The translations under genes and the position numbers were made by a program. Source: Pusillibacter faecalis (lineage in GTDB: Bacteria; Bacillota; Clostridia; Oscillospirales; Oscillospiraceae). Taken from it: a DNA stretch of 64,000 bases. Position 1 is the first letter of the stretch. Every line of letters starts with the position of its first letter. The stretch lies in assembly GCF_018408705.1 (NCBI RefSeq), contig NZ_AP023421.1, positions 186,001 to 250,000 of the forward strand. The letters run 5' to 3'. A model generated the notes under the pieces. It was not told where the DNA came from. It saw only the letters and a list, made by a program, of their open reading frames with translations, and did no database searches. Positions 1 to 8,559 of this stretch are shown here, in pieces.

Positions 1-252
1 CGAAATACCATCGGTATTTTTGGGATGTTAGCCATTCTAGCGGCCTGCGCATATCCCTTTTTGCAGCTTGGCATTCAATACCTGTTGTACAAGCTGACAG
101 CATTTCTGGCAGGTACCCTGGGTACCCCAGGGCTTTGCAAGCTGGTGGATGGACTGGGAGGCGCCTTTGGTCTGGTGCTGGGAATGACCGGTGGCTGCGC
201 GTTGCTTTTGCTGATCTCGGTCTATTCCTCTGTAGCGGCGGTGATGCCATGA
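1..252 (+). CDS. spoIIIAE: Stage III sporulation protein AE, C-terminal part (gene starts before the window)
   Basis: The open frame runs from base 1 to a TGA at 250-252 with no start in view, so this is the last 83 codons of a longer protein. The visible part is hydrophobic with at least two membrane spans and ends SVYSSVAAVMP, typical of the SpoIIIAE C-terminus. SpoIIIAE is a multi-pass membrane subunit of the SpoIIIA-SpoIIQ channel that joins mother cell and forespore. The identification rests mainly on the AF, AG and AH genes that follow directly. Its stop overlaps the next start (ATGA). Confidence 0.85.
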   Translation, partial: RNTIGIFGMLAILAACAYPFLQLGIQYLLYKLTAFLAGTLGTPGLCKLVDGLGGAFGLVLGMTGGCALLLLISVYSSVAAVMP

Positions 253-728
253 TGCACGCGATTCAGGAGTGGCTTGCCGCGGTTGTGGTAGTCGCCATGC
301 TGCTCTCCGTGGTCCAGGTGCTCATTCCAGAGGGGCCCATCCGGAAAATCGCCTCTTTCACCGGAGGGTTGATTCTGATGGTAACTCTGCTGTGCCCAGT
401 ACTGGGCATGGATTTGAGCCGTTTGGAGCTGCGGCTGCATACCTATGAAGCGGCTATCCAGGACCGGCAGCAAGAACTAGAGGAAAACGGAAAAACAGAG
501 TTGGCAAAACTCATAGAGGAGCGGACAGCCGCATATATATCGGACAAAGCGAACACGCTGGGGCTTGTTGTGACGGCGAAGGTGCGTGCTGAGTCCGGAG
601 ATGGCGGCGTGCCGGTGCCTTGGTCGGCGGAACTTGTCGGACCAAGGAGCGAGGCTCTGGCCGTGTACATAGAGGATGAGCTGGGAATTCCGCGGGGGAG
701 GCAGACTTGGAATGAAGTGGAAAACTGA
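249..728 (+). CDS. spoIIIAF: Stage III sporulation protein AF
   Basis: A 159-residue protein starting at the ATG that overlaps the spoIIIAE stop; a second ATG at 252 is equally possible. Residues about 8-28 and 35-55 form two membrane spans, followed by a charged segment (residues 60-105) and a small soluble C-terminal domain. This layout and the position between AE and AG match SpoIIIAF of the feeding-tube complex, made in the mother cell under sigma-E. The open frame extends upstream of 249, but that part lies inside spoIIIAE. Confidence 0.85.
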   Translation: MMHAIQEWLAAVVVVAMLLSVVQVLIPEGPIRKIASFTGGLILMVTLLCPVLGMDLSRLELRLHTYEAAIQDRQQELEENGKTELAKLIEERTAAYISDKANTLGLVVTAKVRAESGDGGVPVPWSAELVGPRSEALAVYIEDELGIPRGRQTWNEVEN

Positions 729-1212
729 AGGAGTGCAAAAGCTATGGGACAGGTACAAATACGCGGTTTTCGTAGTGCTGATCGGCGCAGGGCTGCTGCT
801 ATGGCCGAGTGGGAAGACGCAGACCCTCGAGCCCGAAAGGACGGAGGAGACTCGGGATATTCAAACGGAGATGGAGAGTATTCTCGGCGCCATCAGTGGT
901 GTCGGTCAGGTGCGGGTGATGCTGACGCTGGACACCGATGGAGAGCGTCAACTGGCTCAGGACACCGAGTTGACGTACAGCGGAGATACACTGGCCCCCT
1001 CGGACTATTCCAGGCAATCCGAGACGGTTTTGGTGGACGCCGGGTCCAGAGACGAAGTGGTTGTGACCCAGCTCCTCTATCCAACATATCGCGGGGCATT
1101 GGTGGTGTGTCAGGGAGGGGACCAGGCACAGGTGAAGCTGGCGGTGACGGAGGCAGTATCGGCGCTGACCGGACTTTCCGCAGACCGCATCACAGTGGCA
1201 AAATGGCAGTAA
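712..1212 (+). CDS. spoIIIAG: Stage III sporulation protein AG
   Basis: A 166-residue protein: a short basic N-terminus, one membrane anchor (about residues 17-36) and a soluble ring-building domain with the expected block reading GAISGVGQVRVMLTLD. SpoIIIAG multimerises into the large ring of the mother-cell/forespore channel. The start at 712 is preceded by a G-rich ribosome site around 694-700 and overlaps the end of spoIIIAF by 17 bases; the earlier in-frame start at 676 has no such site. Confidence 0.9.
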   Translation: MKWKTEGVQKLWDRYKYAVFVVLIGAGLLLWPSGKTQTLEPERTEETRDIQTEMESILGAISGVGQVRVMLTLDTDGERQLAQDTELTYSGDTLAPSDYSRQSETVLVDAGSRDEVVVTQLLYPTYRGALVVCQGGDQAQVKLAVTEAVSALTGLSADRITVAKWQ

Positions 1213-1235
1213 TTATCTGGAGGAGGAAGAGACCC

Positions 1236-1817
1236 ATGAGCACAAGATGGAAGCGAAACACGGTGGTGGCTACAATGGCGGTTTTGGTGTGTGCAGCGGT
1301 GGCGTTAAACTGGCGATATTCTGGAGAAACAGCCGTACAGGGCGGCCAGGACTCTGACACAAAAATTTTGGGAGAGGCAACCCTGGTCTCCGGACAGGAC
1401 GGCGAACAGGAAGGCAGCGAGGAAAACAGCAGTCTGCCGGATGAAACAGGGGTCTACACCGGATCAGATTACTTTGCCTCCGCACGGCTGACCCGGCAGC
1501 AGGCGAGGGACAATGCCATCTCTCTTCTTCAGGAGGCCGCAGCCCAGGAGGGCGCGGATACGGCTACGGCCAATGAGGCCAGCGAGGGCATCCAGGTGCT
1601 GGCTTCTTATACCCTGAAAGAGGCACAGATTGAGAATCTAGTCACCGCCAAGGGATATACAGACTGTGTGGCCTTTATGGGAGACGAGAGCATCAGTGTG
1701 GTGGTAGCCACGCAGACAGGGGAATTGACAGCGGAGGATGTGGCGAAAATCACGGATATCGCCATGGCGGAAACTGGGCTTGCTGCCAGCGGGATCAAGA
1801 TCATGGCAGCAAATTAG
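1236..1817 (+). CDS. spoIIIAH: Stage III sporulation protein AH
   Basis: A 193-residue protein with an N-terminal membrane anchor (residues 9-26), an acidic low-complexity linker (about 30-80) and a C-terminal YscJ/FliF-like ring domain. SpoIIIAH pairs with forespore SpoIIQ to build the intercellular channel. The start at 1236 follows an AGGAGGAAGAG ribosome site. The frame is open further upstream (from 744) but that stretch lies inside spoIIIAG and is not coding. Last gene of the spoIIIA operon; a new promoter follows. Confidence 0.9.
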   Translation: MSTRWKRNTVVATMAVLVCAAVALNWRYSGETAVQGGQDSDTKILGEATLVSGQDGEQEGSEENSSLPDETGVYTGSDYFASARLTRQQARDNAISLLQEAAAQEGADTATANEASEGIQVLASYTLKEAQIENLVTAKGYTDCVAFMGDESISVVVATQTGELTAEDVAKITDIAMAETGLAASGIKIMAAN

Positions 1818-1820
1818 CTG

Positions 1821-1849
1821 TTGTATTTTCCTGGATGACATGGTATAAT
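1821..1849 (+). promoter_or_regulatory. Sigma-A-type promoter for asp23-nusB
   Basis: TTGTAT at 1821-1826, a 17-base spacer, then TATAAT at 1844-1849, about 60 bases before the asp23 start. It separates the vegetative operon from the sporulation operon upstream. Confidence 0.6.
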
Positions 1850-1907
1850 AACACTCTAAAAACCTGGACGTTTACTAAGGATGAACAAATTAAGGAGAAT
1901 CAAGATC

Positions 1908-2285
1908 ATGGCCGAAAGCAAGGAATATATGACTCAGCCAGAGGAAAACGGAAGCATCAACATCTCAGAGGAAGTTATTGCCGCCATCGCTGTGGGAGCT
2001 GTCCGCGAGGTGGAGGGCGTGTCCGGCATGATGACCAATTTGGGTGGCAGCGTCACAGACCTGATGAGCAATAAAAAAAATGCGCAAAAGGGTGTCCGCG
2101 GCGTAAAGATTGATATGACAGGCACGGCTCTGGTGCTGGACCTGTACCTGACCGTGCGGTACGGAACCGCGATCCATGAGGTGGCGGAAAACGCACAAAA
2201 AGCAGTCAGCTCCGCAGTAGAGGCTATGACAGGCTGTCCGGTAGGGGCCGTCAACATCCATGTGGGCGGCGTGACGTTAGACTAA
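1908..2285 (+). CDS. Asp23/Gls24 family envelope stress protein
   Basis: A 125-residue protein of the Asp23 (DUF322, YqhY-like) family. Visible features are the N-terminal INISEEVIAAIAVGAVREV block and the C-terminal region ending MTGCPVGAVNIHVGGVTL. YqhY-type members sit between the acetyl-CoA carboxylase/spoIIIA region and nusB in Firmicutes, as here, and have been linked to fatty-acid synthesis control in Bacillus. The start at 1908 is chosen over 1881 because TAAGGAG lies at the right distance. Confidence 0.85.
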   Translation: MAESKEYMTQPEENGSINISEEVIAAIAVGAVREVEGVSGMMTNLGGSVTDLMSNKKNAQKGVRGVKIDMTGTALVLDLYLTVRYGTAIHEVAENAQKAVSSAVEAMTGCPVGAVNIHVGGVTLD

Positions 2286-2311
2286 GATAGAGAAAAGGAC
2301 GTAACAAGTAT

Positions 2312-2764
2312 ATGCTGCGGAATACTGCACGAGAAATTGCAATCCACCTCTCGTACGAATTGAGTTTCAACAATACTCCGATTGACACGCTACTGGACCA
2401 ACGGTTGACGGCAGAGACTTTTTCTGCCTTGGCCGAGGAGGATCCCATCTATGCGGAGGCTCCCAACGCCAAACAGGCGGCGTATATCCGCCGCTTGGTC
2501 AAGGGGGTGGACGATCATGCCGCGGAGCTGGACAGCTATATTTCCAAATATGCTAAGGGCTGGAACTTTGACCGAATTCCTTTAGTGGCATCTGCGATCA
2601 TGCGGGTCGCTATGTACGAGGTCTTGTACATGCCGGATATTCCAAACAGCGCCGCGATCAACGAGGCGGTGGAGATTGCCAAAAAATATGAGACACCGGA
2701 GACGGTGAAGTTTATCAACGGTATTCTGGGCAGCTTTGCACGGCAAGAGGTCTCTGAGTCTTAA
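2312..2764 (+). CDS. nusB: Transcription antitermination factor NusB
   Basis: A 150-residue all-helical protein with the NusB signature near the end (AAINEAVEIAKKY, then FINGILGSFAR). NusB with NusE binds boxA of rRNA leaders to prevent premature termination. Normal length. The ribosome site is AAAGGA. It follows asp23 by 26 bases and is closed by a terminator, so xseA may also have its own start site. Confidence 0.93.
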   Translation: MLRNTAREIAIHLSYELSFNNTPIDTLLDQRLTAETFSALAEEDPIYAEAPNAKQAAYIRRLVKGVDDHAAELDSYISKYAKGWNFDRIPLVASAIMRVAMYEVLYMPDIPNSAAINEAVEIAKKYETPETVKFINGILGSFARQEVSES

Positions 2765-2770
2765 ATGAAA

Positions 2771-2819
2771 AAGCGGAGCAGGGCGGTATAGTTGCCGCTT
2801 GTCAGCTCTGCTTTTTTCT
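2771..2819 (+). terminator. Rho-independent terminator after nusB
   Basis: A 9-base stem (2771-2779 with 2805-2813, one G-U pair) around a 25-base loop, followed by a run of T. Confidence 0.65.
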
Positions 2820-2845
2820 TTAACTGCGCCAAACAGGGAGGGGCC

Positions 2846-4054
2846 ATGGAACAACATATATTCGGTGTTACTGAGGTGAACCATTTGGTGAAACTGCTGC
2901 TGGACAGTGAGCCCATGCTGCAGAACATCTCAGTGCGGGGGGAACTGTCCAACTATAAAATCTATCCCTCAGGGCATCACTACTTTTCACTCAAGGACCC
3001 GGAGGGGGCCCTTCGATGCGTCATGTTCAAAAGCGCGGCGATGCGGCTCCGTTTTCGCCCGGAAAACGGCATGCGGGTGGTTGTGACAGGGCGGGTGAGC
3101 GTATTTCCCCGGGATGGGGCCTATCAGCTCTATTGCAATACACTCACGCCGGAGGGCGTAGGCGATCTGGCAGTGGCCTTTGAACAGTTAAAGGCCGAGC
3201 TCTATAGTGAAGGACTCTTTGATCCGGCCCATAAAAAACCGCTGCCCCTCTTTCCTGAGCGAATTGCCGTTGTCACCTCAGCGGCGGGAGCCGCCATTCA
3301 CGATATGCTCCGGATTTTGCGGCGGCGCTATCCGATGGCTAAAGTGATTCTCCTTCCAGTCCGGGTGCAGGGAGCAGAGGCTCCGCCGGAGATTGCGGGA
3401 GCCATCCGATATGCAGACCGCTGGAAAATCGGGGATGTGATTATCACCGGCCGGGGCGGTGGCTCCATGGAGGACCTATGGGCGTTCAACGACGAGCGGG
3501 TTGCCAGGGCCATTTATCATTGTGAGACACCGGTTATTTCCGCTGTGGGGCATGAGCCGGACGTTACAATCTCGGATTTCGTGGCGGACGCCAGAGCCTC
3601 TACGCCGTCCAATGCGGCGGAGATCGCCGTCCCGGATCAGATGGATCTTCGCCGCCGCCTTCAAGATGTTGGCGAGCGGCTGGCCCAGAGTGAGACAGCC
3701 CGGCTGGATGCTCTGCGTCAAAGGCTGGATTCTCTGGCGAAAAAACGGGTACTGACGGATCATCTTGCCTATGTGGAGGACAGGCGGATGGAACTGCTCC
3801 ATGTCCAGCAGAGGCTTGGCGACCTCTCCGGCGCATGGGTTGGGCGCAGGCGGGAACAGTTTTCCGCGCTGGCGGCAGCATTGGACGCCATGAGTCCCTT
3901 GAAGGTCCTGAGCCGTGGCTATGCTATAGTCCAAGATAAGGCCGGCCGGCTGGTGAAAACTTACCAGGATGCGGCTGTTGGTGACCAGATCAACATTACT
4001 TTGGGAGAGGGCGGCTTTACCTGTACGGTGGACAAGCCCTGGAAGGAGGTATAG
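2846..4054 (+). CDS. xseA: Exodeoxyribonuclease VII large subunit
   Basis: A 402-residue protein with an N-terminal OB-fold (about residues 1-100) and the exonuclease domain carrying GRGGGSMEDLWAFND and SAVGHEPDVTISDFVAD, the conserved catalytic blocks of XseA. With XseB it degrades single-stranded DNA to oligonucleotides. The start at 2846 has GGGAGGGG upstream; the upstream in-frame ATG at 2792 lies inside the terminator. The xseB gene follows after 2 bases. Confidence 0.95.
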   Translation: MEQHIFGVTEVNHLVKLLLDSEPMLQNISVRGELSNYKIYPSGHHYFSLKDPEGALRCVMFKSAAMRLRFRPENGMRVVVTGRVSVFPRDGAYQLYCNTLTPEGVGDLAVAFEQLKAELYSEGLFDPAHKKPLPLFPERIAVVTSAAGAAIHDMLRILRRRYPMAKVILLPVRVQGAEAPPEIAGAIRYADRWKIGDVIITGRGGGSMEDLWAFNDERVARAIYHCETPVISAVGHEPDVTISDFVADARASTPSNAAEIAVPDQMDLRRRLQDVGERLAQSETARLDALRQRLDSLAKKRVLTDHLAYVEDRRMELLHVQQRLGDLSGAWVGRRREQFSALAAALDAMSPLKVLSRGYAIVQDKAGRLVKTYQDAAVGDQINITLGEGGFTCTVDKPWKEV

Positions 4055-4056
4055 CC

Positions 4057-4293
4057 ATGAGCGGAAAAAAGATGACCTTTGAACAACAACTAGGCCGGCT
4101 GGAAGAAATTGTGGCGGCGCTGGAGAAAGGGGATGTCCCACTAGCGGACTCCCTGGCTCTGTTTGAGGAGGGAACAAAGCTGATTGCCGGTTGCACCAGG
4201 CAGCTGGACCAGGCGGAGCAGCAGGTGGTCAAACTGATGAAAGGTGCAGAGGGAAAGCCGGAGGAACTGCCCTTTGAAGAAGCGGAGGTGTGA
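4057..4293 (+). CDS. xseB: Exodeoxyribonuclease VII small subunit
   Basis: A 78-residue helical protein with the XseB pattern: FEQQLGRLEEIVAALE, then LADSLALFEEGTKLI. Its AAGGAGG ribosome site lies inside the end of xseA, indicating coupled translation with the large subunit. Confidence 0.93.
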   Translation: MSGKKMTFEQQLGRLEEIVAALEKGDVPLADSLALFEEGTKLIAGCTRQLDQAEQQVVKLMKGAEGKPEELPFEEAEV

Positions 4294-4296
4294 GAC

Positions 4297-5184
4297 GTGG
4301 GTTTTGTACAAGAGATGGAGCAGGCCCGCAGGATGGTTGAGGCGAGGCTGCTGGAATTTTTTATAGATGAGGGGTTGCAAACGGCCATGCGGTACAGTCT
4401 TCTGGCCGGAGGGAAGCGTATCCGGCCTGTCCTTGCCATGAAATTCTGCGAGGCGGCGGGAGGGACCATGGAGGAGGCGCTGGATTTTGGCTGCGGCGTG
4501 GAGATGCTGCACACCTATTCCCTGATCCATGATGACCTGCCCTGCATGGATAATGATGACCTCCGCCGGGGCAAGCCCACCTGCCACAAGGTATATGGAG
4601 AGTGTGTGGCGACTCTGGCGGGAGATGCGCTCCAAGCAGCTGCCTTCCAGACGGTGCTGACAGCCGGAGGAAACTGGCACCACGACGGCGCCGCGAGAGC
4701 CGCCTGCATCCTGGCAGAAGCTGCTGGTGTACAGGGCATGTGTGGCGGACAGTATTGGGACACATTGGGAGATGGGCAGCCTCATACCGAGGCAGAGTTG
4801 ACAGCGATCAATGACAAAAAGACCGGGGCACTGTTGCGGGCAGCCTGCATGATGGGCGTGATCGCCGCATCCAGTCATCGGGTGGTGGAAGACAACTGCA
4901 TCGTTGCCGCCAGAGATTACGCCACCAATCTGGGATTGGCCTTTCAAATCCGGGATGACATGCTGGACGTGATTGGCAATGCAGCGGAGTTTGGTAAGCC
5001 CATCGGCTCTGACGTTTCTAATGAGAAGTCCACCTATGTGACACTTCTGGGGCTTGAAACATGTGAACACCGGGTGTTGGATTATACGCAAAAAGCCAAA
5101 GATGCGCTGGAAAGCGGGGCTTGGAGGGGCAGTACGGAGTTTCTCCAGAAGCTGGCAGATAGCTTGGCGCAACGGATGAACTGA
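4297..5184 (+). CDS. ispA: Farnesyl/geranyl diphosphate synthase (polyprenyl synthetase)
   Basis: A 295-residue trans-isoprenyl diphosphate synthase. The first aspartate-rich motif is DDLPCMDNDD (about residues 79-88) and the second is QIRDDMLD near residue 215; GGKRIRP near residue 38 binds the diphosphate. It condenses isopentenyl diphosphate with an allylic diphosphate to supply quinone and undecaprenyl precursors. GTG start with GGAGGTG upstream. In related Firmicutes dxs follows in the same cluster; here it is 11 kb away beyond a foreign-looking cassette. Confidence 0.93.
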   Translation: MGFVQEMEQARRMVEARLLEFFIDEGLQTAMRYSLLAGGKRIRPVLAMKFCEAAGGTMEEALDFGCGVEMLHTYSLIHDDLPCMDNDDLRRGKPTCHKVYGECVATLAGDALQAAAFQTVLTAGGNWHHDGAARAACILAEAAGVQGMCGGQYWDTLGDGQPHTEAELTAINDKKTGALLRAACMMGVIAASSHRVVEDNCIVAARDYATNLGLAFQIRDDMLDVIGNAAEFGKPIGSDVSNEKSTYVTLLGLETCEHRVLDYTQKAKDALESGAWRGSTEFLQKLADSLAQRMN

Positions 5185-5213
5185 ATCTCCTTAAAGCTTG
5201 TCGGTTGTGTCGT

Positions 5214-5253
5214 AAAAAAGAAGGCAGACGAATTTTCGTCTGCCTTCTTTTTT
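5214..5253 (+). terminator. Terminator after ispA
   Basis: A long near-perfect stem (5214-5230 with 5237-5253) with A-run and T-run ends, so it could work in both directions between ispA and the converging deoR-type gene. Confidence 0.85.
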
Positions 5254-5295
5254 GCTGAAAGCGCCGCCCCTCACGGCAGTGTTTGGAGCAGGATA

Positions 5296-6081
5296 TCACC
5301 GCGCCACAATCAGCGTAATCCCCTGCTGCTGAAATTGAGTGATCTGATCCTCTGTCACGCCATTGTCTGTCACAACCACATCAATTTTAGAAGTTGGCAG
5401 AAACATTCTGCCCGCATGCTTTCCAATCTTGGAGCTGTCCACCATCACGACACATCGATCCGTATGATTCAAAAAAGCCACCTTGGAATCGACAGACTCA
5501 AAGTCCAGATTACTCAGTCCATGCTCAAAATCAAATGCGTTTGCAGATATAAACACGATATCGTAATGAAAGCAGGAGATAGAACGGCAGGTATCGGCTC
5601 CCTCTGTAGAGTTTTGGGCCAAATATACAGAGCCGCCAGCCAAAAACAGCTTTAGACTTGGGTGCTGGCAGAGGTATGCTGGAATGAACAGATTGTTTGT
5701 AACCACGGTTAAATGTTCCTTCTGTGACAAGAGCTTGCCAAGCTCCAGAACCGTCGTGCTGGAATCCAGGCCAATAACGCTTCCGGACGGAATAAGATCC
5801 AAGGCTGCACGGGCAATGGCCGTCTTTTCAAGATGGTGGGCGGAATAGCGCTGGAATAAGGCAACATCAAAGGAAGGGTCCTCATTGAGCGCATAATGCC
5901 CTGCACTGGTCCGCAAAACCATTTTTTCGTTCAGCAGATAGTTGAGGTCCCGCCGCACTGTAACGGTGGACACTTGGAGATATTGAGCCAGCTCTTCCAC
6001 GGTGACACTGGAATGATTGTGCATGTACTCCAGCGTGCGGTTATTGCGCTGCTCAATCTCCGACAAAGAAGTTCGGGCCAT
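5296..6081 (-). CDS. DeoR/GlpR family transcriptional regulator
   Basis: A 261-residue regulator with an N-terminal DeoR helix-turn-helix (SVTVEELAQYLQVSTVTVRRDL, about residues 25-45) and a sugar-phosphate-isomerase-like sensor domain (GLDSSTTVLELGKLL; VVMVDSSKIGKHAGRMF). Such proteins usually repress a neighbouring sugar or nucleoside operon until a phosphorylated sugar binds. It is divergent from the pyrimidine-nucleoside phosphorylase operon, so a deoxyribose or ribose phosphate is the likely effector. Start 6081 is preferred because GGAGAGGTG precedes it; an earlier ATG at 6099 does not have one. Confidence 0.88.
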   Translation of the reverse strand: MARTSLSEIEQRNNRTLEYMHNHSSVTVEELAQYLQVSTVTVRRDLNYLLNEKMVLRTSAGHYALNEDPSFDVALFQRYSAHHLEKTAIARAALDLIPSGSVIGLDSSTTVLELGKLLSQKEHLTVVTNNLFIPAYLCQHPSLKLFLAGGSVYLAQNSTEGADTCRSISCFHYDIVFISANAFDFEHGLSNLDFESVDSKVAFLNHTDRCVVMVDSSKIGKHAGRMFLPTSKIDVVVTDNGVTEDQITQFQQQGITLIVAR

Positions 6082-6197
6082 GTAAAAACACCTCTCCATA
6101 GTGATAAAATACTGTCAGATTTTAATTTATAATCATTAACTATAAACTTCTTTTCAAAAAAAGTCTAGTCTTTTTGAAAAAAATATAAAAAAACATG

Positions 6198-6226
6198 TTG
6201 ACAAACGACTGTATTTGTAATATATA
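6198..6226 (+). promoter_or_regulatory. Promoter of the nucleoside operon with possible DeoR-type operators
   Basis: TTGACA (6198-6203), a 17-base spacer and TATATA (6221-6226). The shared intergenic region also holds two related AT-rich words starting TAATCATT (near 6131 and 6257), on either side of the promoter; these could be operator half sites for the divergent regulator. The operator reading is inference. Confidence 0.6.
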
Positions 6227-6298
6227 TGAGAAAAAGAACGTATAAAAGAGAAAATAATCATTTATTAACAAGAAGTGGTTTCTTTTACGGGGGACGAT

Positions 6299-7627
6299 AT
6301 GCGTATTTATGATGTGATCGAAAAAAAGGCCGCCCACCACGAGCTGACAAAGGAAGAACTGCAGTTCTTCGTAGAGGGGCTTTGCAGCGGAAAGGTGCCG
6401 GATTATCAGGCCGCGGCACTGATTATGGCGATGTTTCTGAACGGAATGTCGGACCAGGAAACTGCGGATCTGACCGCTGTGATGGCAGACTCCGGGGAAC
6501 ATATTGATCTATCTGGAATTGATGGAGTCAAGGTAGACAAGCACAGCACTGGTGGCATCGGAGACAAGACAACCTTGATTATCGGTCCCATCATTGCTGC
6601 CTGCGGTGGGAAGATGGCAAAAATGTCCGGCCGCGGCTTGGGTTGTACAGGAGGCACCATTGATAAGCTGGAGTCGATTCCAGGCTTTCAAACTTCATTA
6701 ACCCAGGAGCAGTTCATTCACAATGTCAATGCGATTGGAATGGCGGTCACCGGGCAGACAGCCAATGTTGCCCCTGCTGACAAGAAAATTTACGCCCTGC
6801 GGGATGTTACCGCCACCGTGGCCAGCATTCCTCTGATTGCCAGCAGCATTATGAGCAAAAAGTTGGCTTCCGGAGCGGACAAACTGGTTCTTGATGTCAA
6901 AATGGGCAGCGGTGCGTTTGTTAAGGATTTGGATGGGGCCAAAAAGCTTGCGGAGATGATGGTTCGGATCGGGGAGATGAATGGCCGGGAAACGGTTGCG
7001 GTCATTACCAATATGAACCGTCCGCTTGGAAAGCGGGTCGGAAATCTTTTGGAGGTCCAGGAGGCGGAACAGACGTTGCAGGGAAGGGGACCTGAGGATT
7101 TGACCGAGGTCTGCCTCTGTCTTGCGGCGCAGATGCTTTCACTAGCAGGAAAAGGTTCTTACCAGGCATGCTATGAAATGGCCGAGGCTACCTTGAAAAA
7201 TGGCGCAGCACAGGCGGCATTTCAGTCCTTCATCCAGGCACAGGGGGGCGCGTATGACGTAATCGCCCATCCAGAGCGCTATTATGAAAAGCCTGCGGAG
7301 CGAACCATTCATGCCAAGCAGTCAGGGTATCTGCAAATCTTATCCGCAGAAGAGATTGGCCGGGCATCTATGATGCTGGGGGCTGGTCGTGAGACAAAGG
7401 ACTCCCGGTTGGATTATACGGCCGGAATTGTGTTCCACAAGAATATCGGAGACGCCGTCGATCATGGCGAAGCGCTGTGCACGTTGTACGCACAGGATTC
7501 CAGCAGATTCCAAGAGGCGGCCGCAGTGCTGGCGGGAACGGTCACAGTTACTGGACGCCAGCTGAAGCCAGAGCCGTTAATTTTTATCAAAATGGAAGGG
7601 CATCCATCTTGTGTCGGAATGCGGTAA
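6299..7627 (+). CDS. pdp: Pyrimidine-nucleoside phosphorylase (thymidine phosphorylase family)
   Basis: A 442-residue nucleoside phosphorylase II family enzyme. The family signature SGRGLGCTGGTIDKLES is present (about residues 110-126), as are the phosphate-binding KHSTGGIGDKT and the SSIMSKKLASG segment. It splits thymidine, deoxyuridine or uridine into base and (deoxy)ribose-1-phosphate. First gene of the operon; the start at 6299 has GGGGGA upstream. It could be named deoA, but length and host group favour pdp. Confidence 0.9.
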   Translation: MRIYDVIEKKAAHHELTKEELQFFVEGLCSGKVPDYQAAALIMAMFLNGMSDQETADLTAVMADSGEHIDLSGIDGVKVDKHSTGGIGDKTTLIIGPIIAACGGKMAKMSGRGLGCTGGTIDKLESIPGFQTSLTQEQFIHNVNAIGMAVTGQTANVAPADKKIYALRDVTATVASIPLIASSIMSKKLASGADKLVLDVKMGSGAFVKDLDGAKKLAEMMVRIGEMNGRETVAVITNMNRPLGKRVGNLLEVQEAEQTLQGRGPEDLTEVCLCLAAQMLSLAGKGSYQACYEMAEATLKNGAAQAAFQSFIQAQGGAYDVIAHPERYYEKPAERTIHAKQSGYLQILSAEEIGRASMMLGAGRETKDSRLDYTAGIVFHKNIGDAVDHGEALCTLYAQDSSRFQEAAAVLAGTVTVTGRQLKPEPLIFIKMEGHPSCVGMR

Positions 7628-7738
7628 GGCTCAAAATCAGCTCCGCTTTCTAAAATATGGTTTTGGTCCGGCCATTACCGAAACCTTGTAATACCAGCAG
7701 AAGAGTGGCCAATTTTAAAGTGGGCTTCGGAGGAAGTT

Positions 7739-8533
7739 ATGGAAGAAAATATTGTTTGCAAAGCGATTGATTACACCGGGAAAAATGTGGTAGTCACAGG
7801 GGCTGCACAAGGCGCAGGCGCGGGCATTGCTACAAGATTTGCCCAGGCAGGCGCTAACGTGGCAATTACCTATCATCGAAATCAAGACGCTGCGGCGGCA
7901 AAAGTGGCGGAGCTGACCTCAATGGGTGTAAAGGCTGAAGCCTTTTGCATGGACCAGCGGGAAGTCGATACCATTGGAGGCGTTATGGACAGTATTGTGC
8001 GCTCCTTTGGCGGAATTGATGTGATTGTCAACAATGCGGGTATCTATCCGCACCAAAACAACCTGGATATGACCTGTGAGGAATGGGACGATATGCAAAG
8101 CAGCAACACTCGCGGCGTGTTCTTTGTGTGTCAGGCCGCCGCGAAGGTGATGAAGGAGCAGCAAAACGGAGGGGCCATCATCAATGTCTCCTCCATCAAT
8201 GCAACCTGTCCCAGTGATACTCTGGTGCATTACGGCACGTCCAAGGCAGCTGTGGAATTTCTGACAAAAGGTCTAGCACATGATTGGGGCAAGTATGGAA
8301 TCCGTGTGAACTGTATTGCACCAGGGCTGATCGACGCACCCATGCTGGATCAGTGGGTTCCCGGTTGGCGAGAGAGCTATTGTGAGCGTGCGCCGCTGGG
8401 CCGCCTGGTATCGCCGGAGGACCTTGGAAATGCGGCGATCTTCCTGGGATCACCGCTGGCAAGCTTCATTACAGGGCAGATTCTGACAGTTGACGGCGGC
8501 GTTCTAATGGCACCCGCCTTTAACTGGAATTAA
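7739..8533 (+). CDS. SDR family oxidoreductase 1
   Basis: A 264-residue classical short-chain dehydrogenase: nucleotide-binding TGAAQGAGAG (residues 20-29), NNAG (98-101), and catalytic Ser (151-152), Tyr165 and Lys169 in YGTSK. The substrate cannot be read from the sequence. Its place between a nucleoside phosphorylase and a nucleoside-type ABC transporter suggests a sugar or a sugar acid released from a nucleoside. It ends 26 bases before a second SDR gene. Confidence 0.85.
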   Translation: MEENIVCKAIDYTGKNVVVTGAAQGAGAGIATRFAQAGANVAITYHRNQDAAAAKVAELTSMGVKAEAFCMDQREVDTIGGVMDSIVRSFGGIDVIVNNAGIYPHQNNLDMTCEEWDDMQSSNTRGVFFVCQAAAKVMKEQQNGGAIINVSSINATCPSDTLVHYGTSKAAVEFLTKGLAHDWGKYGIRVNCIAPGLIDAPMLDQWVPGWRESYCERAPLGRLVSPEDLGNAAIFLGSPLASFITGQILTVDGGVLMAPAFNWN

Positions 8534-8559
8534 ATTTGAAACAGGAGGAGGCATAAGTA

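Noticed and set aside
744..1235. Long upstream extension of the spoIIIAH frame
   Set aside because: Lies inside spoIIIAG; the family length and the AGGAGGAAGAG site place the start at 1236.
3476..4177. A 233-codon minus-strand frame opposite xseA
   Set aside because: Shadow of xseA/xseB, which have conserved motifs and strong ribosome sites.
4141..5172. A 343-codon open frame on the minus strand opposite ispA
   Set aside because: It is exactly antisense to a well-supported ispA with catalytic motifs; no ribosome site and Cys/His-rich composition typical of a shadow frame.
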